A stretch of 64,000 bases of DNA, from assembly GCA_928212115.1 (NCBI GenBank), contig CAKMRJ010005523.1:142065868-142129867 (forward strand), read 5' to 3'. Numbering within the stretch: the stretch's first letter is position 1; the number at the start of each line of letters is the position of its first letter. The DNA comes from Lactuca virosa (lineage: Eukaryota > Streptophyta > Magnoliopsida > Asterales > Asteraceae). Below are positions 56,856 through 64,000 of the stretch, one piece after another. Under the pieces are notes generated by a model, which saw only the letters and a program-made list of their open reading frames with translations, did not search any database and was not told where the DNA came from. Made by a program: the position numbers and the translations under genes.

Positions 56856-57760
56856 ACTTGCTATGGTCACTATAAGTTCGTGGTGATGCCGTTCGGGCTC
56901 ACAAATGCTCCTGTCGCGTTTATGGACCTCGTGAACTGTGTGTGCAGACTGATGCTGGAACGGTCTGTAATACTCTTCATCGATGACATCTTGGTTTATT
57001 CCAATACTAAGGAGCAGCATGAGGAGCACCTGAAGGAGGTACTGGAGACACTGAGGAGGGAGAGACTTTTCGCAAAGTTCTCCAAGTGTGAGTTTTGGTT
57101 GCGCGAGGTGCAGTTTCTGGGGCACCTTGTCAATCAGAAGGGTATTCTGGTCGATCCAGCCAAGATAGAGGCCGTGATGCAGTGGGAGGTTCCGAGGTCT
57201 CCAACTGAGATTCAGAGTTTTCTTGTTCTGGCGGGTTATTATCGGAGATTCATACTAGATTTCTCCAAGATCGCTGTCCCTCTGAACCGACTGACCATAA
57301 AGTCGGTGACAATCCGTTGGGGGCCTGAGCAGCAGGCAGCCTTCAAGACTCTCAGACAACGGTTATGCGAGGCACCGATTCTGACTTTGCCAGAGGGTGT
57401 CGATGACTTCGTGGTTTACTGTGACACTTCGATCACGGGCATGGGTGCGATATTGATGCAACAAGGTCAAGTGATAACTTACGCTTCGAGGCAGTTGAAG
57501 CCTCACGAGGCGAACTATCTAACGCACGATTTAAAGCTGGGGGATGTGGTTTTCGCCCTCTAGATTTGGCGGCATTACCTCTATGGGGTTCGTTGTACCA
57601 TTTACACGGACCACAAGAGCTTGAGGTACCTCATGGATCAGCCGAATCTAAACATGAGGCAACGTCAGTGATTAGATGTGGTGAAGGACTATGAGTGTGA
57701 GATCCTTTACCACCCGGGCAAGGCCAATGTGGTGGTCGATGCTCTGAGCCGCAAGGCAGT
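56856..57760 (+). pseudogene. Element H RT end and RNase H
   Basis: [18 protein letters not shown], the catalytic FIDDILVYS (both D intact), and [12 protein letters not shown]. RNase [36 protein letters not shown], then a TAG at 57561, followed by FTDHKS-like and YHPGKANVVVDALSR parts with one more stop near 57669. Confidence 0.86.
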
Positions 57761-59278
57761 GGCAACACCGATTCGAGACATATGTCTGAGGATGACAGTG
57801 ATTACTCCGTTTCTAGAGCATATCCGGGAGGCACAGGTCGAGGGCCTAAAGGAGGAGCTCCATAAGTGTGAGTGGATCGTAGGCCAGGTGGCATCATTTG
57901 ATAACGATAGCCATGGATTGTTGAACCTGGATCGTCGGGTCTGGGTTCCTTACTATGGTGGGGTATGCCAAGTTCTGATGGATGAGGCTCACAAGTCGAG
58001 ATTCTCCTTCCACCCCGAGGCGACGAAGATGTATCAGGATCTTCGCCCTGATTATTGGTGGCCCTAGATGAAGCAGGACATAACATGGTACGTAGAGCGG
58101 TGCTTGACTTGCAGGAAAGTCAAGGCCGAACACCAGCGACCTCACGAGAAGATGTAGCCATTGGAGATTCCCGTGTGGTAATGGGAAGATATCACAATGG
58201 ATTTCATCAAGAAGCTTCCCAGGACCGCGCGTGGAGTAGATTCGATATGGGTCATCGTGGATCGTTAACCAAGAGTGCTCATTTCATCCCGATCCAGGAG
58301 AGTATATCGGCTTAGAAGCTAGCTGAGATCTACGTTCGTGAGGTGGTGGCACGTCATGGAGTTCCACTTTCGGTTGTGTTGGACCGAGACGTCCATTTTA
58401 CTTCCAGATTTTGGAAACGGTTTCACGACGAGATGCTAATCGTCTCCACTTCAACACTGCTTTCCACCCTCAGACGGATGGGCAGAGCGAGAGGATGATT
58501 CAGACTCTCAAGGACATGCTACACACATGTGTTTTGGATTTCGGTGGTAGTTGGGATATGTATCTTCCATTAGCGGAATTTTCGTATAACAATATTTACC
58601 ACGCCAACATAGACCGAACTCCCTTCGAGATGCTCAACGGGAGGAAGTGTAGGACCCCAATCTATTGGGGCGAGGTCGGTCGGAGAGTCATGGGGAGTAC
58701 TGAGGTGGTACTCAAGACTACTGAGAGGATTCAGCAGGCCCGGAGCAGGCTCCATACTGCTCAGAGTCGGCAGAAAAGCTATGCCGACCAGCGCCGTTCA
58801 GACTTGGAGTTTCAGGTGGGCGACATGGTCCTCCTAAAGGTGTCACCTTAGAAAGGTGTCACCTTAGAAAGGTGTCATCCAGTTTAGGAAGCGAGGCAAG
58901 CTAGGCCCCAGATACATCGGTCCGTTCAGGGTTTTGGCTCGGATGGGCCGGGTTGCTTACCTGTTGGATCTTCCAACAGAGCTCATCTAGATCCATAGCA
59001 CTTTCCATGTTTCTCAGCTGCGGAAGTGCTTAGTGGATGACTCAGTGGTTGTGCCATTAGAGGATATTCAGGTTGATGACAGCCTGAATTACATCGAGAG
59101 ACCAGTAGCCATTCTAGACAGGAAGACGAAGGAGTTGAGGAGCAAGAGGGTTGTACTAGTGAAGGTGCAATGGTGGCACCGCATGGGCTCGGAGTGGACC
59201 AGGGAGCCCGAGGAGGAGATGAAAGACCACTACCCAGAGCTATTTCCGGATGCAGCGGACTTCGAGGATGAAGTCTGA
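57761..59278 (+). pseudogene. Element H integrase
   Basis: HHCC region (DEAHKSRFSFHPEATKM to CLTCRKVK), a TAG near 58066. D1 lies in the broken frame near 58200 (MDFIKKLP), D2 near 58380 as LDRDVHF for SDRDxRF, E in [11 protein letters not shown] (about 58477). The core then reads on open to 58851, where TAG ends it beside an 18-bp tandem duplication (aaggtgtcaccttaga, about 58839-58875). The chromodomain-like end is 59033-59278 (ERPVAILDRKTKEL, WTREPEEEMKDHYPELF), natural stop at 59276-59278. Confidence 0.85.
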
Positions 59279-59281
59279 TTC

Positions 59282-59295
59282 AAGTGGGGGAGAAT
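59282..59295 (+). other. Element H polypurine tract
   Basis: aagtgggggagaat directly before the 3' LTR start at 59296. Confidence 0.88.
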
Positions 59296-61421
59296 TGTAA
59301 AATCCGTTACATGAGGTAATAATCATTTAATATTTTTTTAATTAATTGTTGGACTAAGAATTTAATAGATGGATTATTGAGTGGACCGTTACTAAGTGGG
59401 TCGTGTAGTTGGGCTATCCAGAAGATGTACGCTGGGCGTAAGGTTGACGTACGCGGGGCGCAAAGGGGCATTGGATTCGGGGGGCGCATGCACGTACGCG
59501 CAACGTACCAAGGAGTACGCGCAGTGTACGTGAGAAAACTCCAAACCCTAGTTTTTAGGGTTTAACCCCTATAAATAGAACATTATGACTCAAACCCTAG
59601 CCTCCTTACCAGCCTATCAACCTCAAAAACCCTAGATAGCCTCTCTTTCCTCATTCTTGTATGTGTTTGTCCTTGTGAAGCTTGTTTTGGAGATTTGGAT
59701 CTTGGAAGAAGAAAGAAGGAGTTGGAGAAGAAGAACTTGAGTATCTTGAGCTCAAGGATCTGAGATTATCTCACCATTTGGCACTCATTGGAGGTATAAA
59801 GCTTCCAACTTTCCTCATGAATGCTTAGATCTAAGTTTATGGAGTTTTGGACCTTTTTAGGTCGAAAGAATGGATTTTTATGGTTCAACTTCGTATCTAG
59901 GCTTAGGGTTGCCACCCTTAGTGCTAAATGTGTCCCAGTAGCAGTAAAGTACCGATCTTTAAGGCCCTTTTGTGACCATGGATGAGTTTTATCCATTTTG
60001 ATGGAAGTTAGTTAATATATTCCAAGTTTGGGTCCATTTGGTGAGTTGCAAGCCACCAAGTAATCGACTTTATGAGTTAAGACATGTCAATGGACTCTGA
60101 TCTGTAATTTGGACTTAATGTCTTAAGGGATTAAGCTGTTTTGAAGAATATAGCTTAACAGGGTAGTATGCTGGGCCTACAAGGTAGTACGCGCAACGTA
60201 CAAGCCATGCAAGCTGTACGCTTAGCGTACATAGGAGTACGCTCAACGTACTCTCATGATTTGGACTTCACGTCTTTTGGGCCTCGGATTGGGCCAAACC
60301 TTTGGACTTATCAACTATTGGGCCTTATTGGGCCATTAAAAGTCAGTTAATGGGCCAAGGACAAGTGTGGGCTTAAGGGAAGGCCCATTTGAGGAGTTAA
60401 GCCCAATTTAGAAAATTGGGCCATTAGTGGCTCTTTAGTGGGCCATTAGTGTGCTTGGAGAGATTATATGGAATTGGGCCTAGGTTATGGTCCAAATTTG
60501 ACCAAGGGGTAAAATGGTCATTTTACCCTAAGAAGGATTATGGATTTTGACTAAGTGTTGATATGATAATTATAGCCAGGGAGTCGTTAGAGCAGCCACT
60601 AGAGATTCCTCACTGTGAGATTCAACAGTCAGCTTTGCGATGTGAGTTTCCTCCAAGGAATGGGTCTAAGGCACTAATGCCAACCCGTTTATGTATGTTA
60701 GCATGTTCCAGACTTCGGTCCGATGCCGGGCAGTGCCGGATGTAGGTTTATGTGGTTATATGATTCCGGACTTCGGTCCGATGCCGGGGAAAGCCCGAGG
60801 AATGTTTGTATGATTGATGTCTTCGTGATTCTTGCATGTTCTTGTTTATATGTTCCAGACTTCAGTCCGATGCCGGGGAAAGCCCGTGGAATGTTTATAT
60901 GCTATGTTATATGTTTCTGGATTTCGGTCCGATGTCGGACTGGGCCCGATGAATGTTTATATGTTTATGTTATGTGCTTATTATGTGTATTGTTAATATT
61001 TTGATATGTATGCCGAGCTTTGCTCGATGCTGGGCGAGGCCCTATGCCAGACTTCGGTCCGATGCGTGGCGGGGCCCGATGCCGGGTGGGGCGCGATGTA
61101 GCGGGCAAGGCTGAATGTTATGTTATGTGATTATGTGATTATGTATATGGTATGTGGTAGTTTGGGGAGACTCACTAAGCTACGTGCTTACAGTTTTCAG
61201 TTTTGGTTTCAGGTACTTCCGGTAGCAAGGGGAAGAGCTCGGCATGATTGCAGTGCACCCACAATTTGTTTAGCCTGGGATGTTTATACTCTGATATATT
61301 TTGACAGATGTTATGATATTTTGAGATACACGACTTATGGTTTTTATATGATGTTTGGATGAATATGGTTTTCTTAATGATTTAAAATGAAATTTTTGGA
61401 CTGTATTTTTGGGATGTTACA
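59296..61421 (+). repeat. Element H 3' LTR
   Basis: TGTAAAATCC to GATGTTACA. Same TATA box, GTACG/CGTAC palindromes (for example around 59492-59527) and hairpin array as the 5' LTR, plus extra palindrome-bearing bases near 60175-60200. Confidence 0.93.
60700..61105 (+). repeat. Array of stable hairpin units in the LTR of H (copy 2)
   Basis: Units with (A/G)GACTTCGGTCC at about 60710, 60768-60779 and about 61040, each followed by GATGCCGGGG-AAAG-CCCG arms. Several units pair better than in copy 1. Confidence 0.85.
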
Positions 61422-61426
61422 TTATA

Positions 61427-62270
61427 AGTATTCTCTTCTCTCTTTTATATATCTTTCAAGCCTATCTAAGATTTACCTGCATCTCCCTTCTTTAGATTTT
61501 GTGAGAGGTGGAGTCATCTTGAAAGATCTTAATGCTTTTTGTGTTGCGAAAAAGAGTGGCATCATGTCCTCTTGTTCTTATGAATGCTCTCTTTCTTCTC
61601 CACTCACTGTTATGGATGCAAGGAGAAACCATCAATGCAGTAAGTCTTGTTTTCATCTACTGACTCATTATTTTCCCTCATGTCGATCTTGAGGAACGAT
61701 GGTTTCATGTATTTGAGTCATTTAACTCGTTGGTTAAAAAGACTATTTTCTGCTCTTCTCTTGTTGCTGATGAATATGAAGCTTGGAATCCATGATGAAT
61801 GGCTTCATCACTCATGGTTTATTGTGAGTTGTATTGTTTATTGATGTGCTTACCTTTTCTTGTGCTCTCTTTATAGCCAAAATTCAAGTGGTAGATATCT
61901 CGTAAAATGGAAGTGCATTTATGATCATTCAGTTCTAAAGATTTGATGGAACGAGTCTTTATCACCTTTTTGAAAAAGCTGTACATATTTTGTTGTTTAG
62001 AGTACTATCTTGTTTGACTAACTCTTTTGTTTTTATTTGTGTATTATTTTTTAAAGGAATCTGATGGAGGATTTTCTAAGCCGGGTATGCAACTTTTGAC
62101 ACATCCTTGTCCCTAGAAGCATGCTTGTCGTATGCATCAAATCTCATGTTCTGCTGAAACATTTAGCATAACCCAATGGATTACACTGATTGCACAGTCT
62201 TCAGTGTAAGAGTTACTTGTATGGTCCTTAAATGACAAGGGTTATTCATGTCCCTGACCTCCTAGTCTGA
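61427..62270 (+). other. Continuation of Copia element G (3' internal part), no gene recognised
   Basis: Joined to 51639 across element H. AT-rich with several t-rich runs. Some frames (61387-61692, 61647-61844) are open but show no known motif. Whether it encodes an extra ORF of the Copia element cannot be told. Confidence 0.45.
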
Positions 62271-62308
62271 GGCTATGTGAGGCCCCGATTTTAGCCCTAC
62301 CTGATAGG

Positions 62309-62848
62309 TTGGAGGATTTGATGGTGTATTGTGATGCATCTATCACGAGGTTAGGTGATATGTTGATGCAGAGAGGGCATGTGATCGTGTACGCCTCGAT
62401 GCAGCTGAAGCCTCATGAGGCGAACTACCCCATTCCCGACCTGGAATTGGGGGCGGTGGTGTTTGCTCTAAAAAGCTGGAGGCATTACTGGTATGGAGTT
62501 CAGTGCACCATCTTTACTGACCATAAAAGTTTGAAGTATTTGATGGATCAACAGAACCTGAACATGTGAGAGAGAAGGTGGTTGGATGTACTGAAAGATT
62601 ATGATTGCGAGATCTTGTACCATCCATGGAAGGCTAATGTGGTGGCCGATGCTTTGAGCCGCAATGTGACAAGTGCTCTGATTAGGGATGTCTGTTTGAG
62701 GATGACAATGATCTCTCCATTGTTGGATATAATCAAAGTGGCTCAGGTGGAGGGTTTGAAGAAAGAGAACTGGAAGATAGAGTGGATTCGGGGTCAGTTT
62801 CCCTTGTTTGTTCGGGATAGTCGAGGTCTTCTGATACAATGTAGCTGA
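62309..62848 (+). pseudogene. Element I RNase H
   Basis: [16 protein letters not shown] (first D), [44 protein letters not shown], then TGA at 62567-62569. YHPWKANVVADALSR follows in the next frame. Confidence 0.85.
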
Positions 62849-63817
62849 ATGTGGGTACCGGTAACCGGGGGTGTAAGGCAGAAAATTTTGTAGGAGGCAC
62901 ACAAATCCAAGTTCTCTATTCACCCTGGGGCCACGAAGATGTATAGGGATCTGAGGTTGAGTTATTGGTAGCCCTGCATGAGGAACTGGGCACTCAGTTA
63001 CATTTTAGCACGACTTACCAGCTCCAGACAAATGGCCAGAGTGAGAGGACGATCCACACACTGGAGGATATGCTTTGGGCATGTGTATTGGATTTCGGAG
63101 GGAGTTGGGATACATACCTCCCACTAGCAGAGTTTTCATATAACAATAGTTATCATGCTCGTATCTACCAGCCACTGTTTGAGATGTTGTATGGTCGGAG
63201 GTATAGGACCCCTGTGTGCTGGGGTGAGGTAGGGCATCAATTCATTGGGAGAACCGAGGTGGTGCTCAAGACTACTGAGTTGATTCAGCAGGTGCGCGAC
63301 AGGCTGCGAGTTGCGCAGAGCCGTCAGAAGAGCTATATTGACCGGCGCCGATCGGATCTCGAGTTCCAGGTAGGAGATTTCGTGTTGTTGAAAGTGTCAC
63401 CATGGAAAGGTGTCATTAGGTTTTAGAAGAAGGGCAAGTTAGGGCCCCAATATATTGGTCCGTTCATGATTACTACCCGGGTGGGCAAGGTAGCTTACCA
63501 CTTGGATCTTCCGGACGAGCGCAACCAGATCCACAACAACTTCCATGTGTATCAGCTTCGGAAGTGTGTCACAGACGATGCCGCGATTGTTTCTTTGCAT
63601 GACATTCAGGTGGATGAGACCCTGAACTAAATTGAGAGGCCCGTTGCAGTTCTGGATAGGAAGACTAAGGTCCTTCACAATAAGGAAGTGAAGCTAGTGA
63701 AGGTGCAATGGCAGCACCGAAGAGGCTCCGAATGGACATGGGAGCCGGAAGATGAGATCCGAGACCACTACCCGGATTTTTTTTACATCAGCAGACTTCG
63801 AGGACGAAGTCTAGTTC
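62849..63817 (+). pseudogene. Element I integrase with internal deletion
   Basis: The zinc-finger part (EAHKSKFSIHPGATKMYRDLR) passes directly, at about 62965, to ALHEELGTQLHFSTTY. The first two catalytic Asps and the stretch between them (roughly 300 bases) are missing. The E-containing part TNGQSERTIHTLED and the rest to QKSYIDRRRSDLEF is open to 63426, then a TAG. The C-terminal chromodomain-like part (about 63430-63817) has another stop near 63630. Confidence 0.85.
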
Positions 63818-63832
63818 AAGTGGGGGAGATTT

Positions 63833-64000
63833 GTAACGCTCGTTTCAGGTAACATTTATTTTTCAATATTTTTAGGGTTTTGCACTAGGACTCGACAATT
63901 TGGGGAGCCCCAACTCGACGAGTAGAGATCGTTTTGGGACGCGGGACTTACGGTCTACTCGACGAGTTGGAAGGCCCCAAATCGACGAGTAGACACTGTA
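63833..64000 (+). repeat. Element I 3' LTR, first 168 bases
   Basis: TGTAACGCTCG start. Contains ACTCGACGAGT at 63913-63923 and 63957-63967, plus variants (actcgacaatt near 63889, atcgacgagtag at 63981). The LTR is cut by the window end. Confidence 0.85.

Larger units (their letters stand above)
51640..61421 (+). mobile_element. Element H: full-length Tekay-like Gypsy retrotransposon
   Basis: 9782 bp with LTRs 51640-53722 (2083 bp) and 59296-61421 (2126 bp) and perfect 5-bp duplications ttata (51635-51639 and 61422-61426). It is inserted in the 3' part of Copia element G, so it is younger than G. It has a PBS, a ~950-base leader, gag, protease, RT, RNase H, integrase with chromodomain-like end, and a PPT. 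LTRs differ visibly by a few percent, and gag-pol has many stops, so it is not recent. Confidence 0.95.
46270..62270 (+). mobile_element. Element G: Ty1/Copia retrotransposon, split by element H
   Basis: Gag, integrase, RT and RNase H in Copia order from 46674 to 51500, followed by non-coding 3' sequence to 51639. Element H (51640-61421) is inserted there with duplication ttata, and 61427 onward continues G until Gypsy fragment I at about 62275. No 3' LTR is found, so the 3' end is lost. The gag type and RT suggest the SIRE/Maximus or a nearby lineage (inference). Confidence 0.8.
62275..64000 (+). mobile_element. Element I: 3' part of a Tekay-like Gypsy element
   Basis: Starts abruptly at the RT/RNase H border (EAPILALP) beside Copia sequence, runs through RNase H and integrase, has a PPT (aagtgggggagatt, about 63819-63832) and enters a 3' LTR at 63833 (TGTAACGCTCG) that leaves the window. 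The family is close to H but not the same; its LTR has ACTCGACGAGT palindromes. Confidence 0.85.

Noticed and set aside
61387..61844. Plus frames of 101 and 65 codons after element H
   Set aside because: The first starts inside the LTR of H and crosses the junction; neither shows a known domain.

Overview
This is nuclear DNA of a flowering plant, almost certainly a eudicot. The LTR families resemble those of Asteraceae such as lettuce (for example the ACTCGACGAGT motifs in the LTR at the right edge), but that placement is inference. About 85-90% of the window is LTR-retrotransposon sequence, much of it nested, and every pol gene seen carries stops, frameshifts, deletions or lost catalytic residues. 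One host gene looks complete: an ABF/AREB/ABI5-type (group A) bZIP transcription factor at about 38.66-42.2 kb on the + strand, with a CDS of four exons from 40431 to 41811.

Layout, left to right. (A) 1-11843: 3' part of a Ty3/Gypsy Tekay/Del-like element (+). Its integrase is split by (B) 181-8106, a non-autonomous gag-only Gypsy element (-) with 2.6-kb LTRs and a 5-bp target duplication. A itself sits inside (C) 11844-12923, part of a minus-strand LTR. 12924-13696 continues on the far side of the next element at 23459-23603. These pieces look like exons and introns of a broken minus-strand host gene. (D) 13697-23458: complete Ty3/Gypsy Tat-type element (-), TSD GGTGT, with an antisense spliced ORF and extraordinary enrichment of GGATCC. 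(E) 23604-36200: Tekay-like LTR-internal-LTR-internal chain (+), cut off in the second reverse transcriptase. 36201-38660: possible 5' end of the broken host gene, a small MITE, and a GGTTCCGG-rich repeat holding a ~205-bp triplication. Then the bZIP gene, a 644-bp MITE (42339-42982) and (F) a decayed minus-strand LTR-element remnant (43549-46260). (G) 46270-51639 plus 61427-~62270: Ty1/Copia element split by (H) 51640-61421, a full-length Tekay-like Gypsy element with TSD TTATA. (I) ~62275-64000: another Gypsy 3' end with its LTR running off the window.

The strongest unusual signals are in the non-coding parts of the elements: a conserved 7-bp-stem, 8-nt-loop hairpin with a self-complementary GGCC loop in three unrelated elements; about 44 GGATCC palindromes in the 9.8-kb Tat element; an array of GGAC-TTCG-GTCC hairpins in the LTRs of H; and a different short palindrome repeated in the LTRs of each family. 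The bZIP protein departs from its family in a shortened zipper and an altered N-terminal phosphorylation motif. No tRNA, rRNA or CRISPR array was found. Boundaries were read by eye; identities and counts are approximate.
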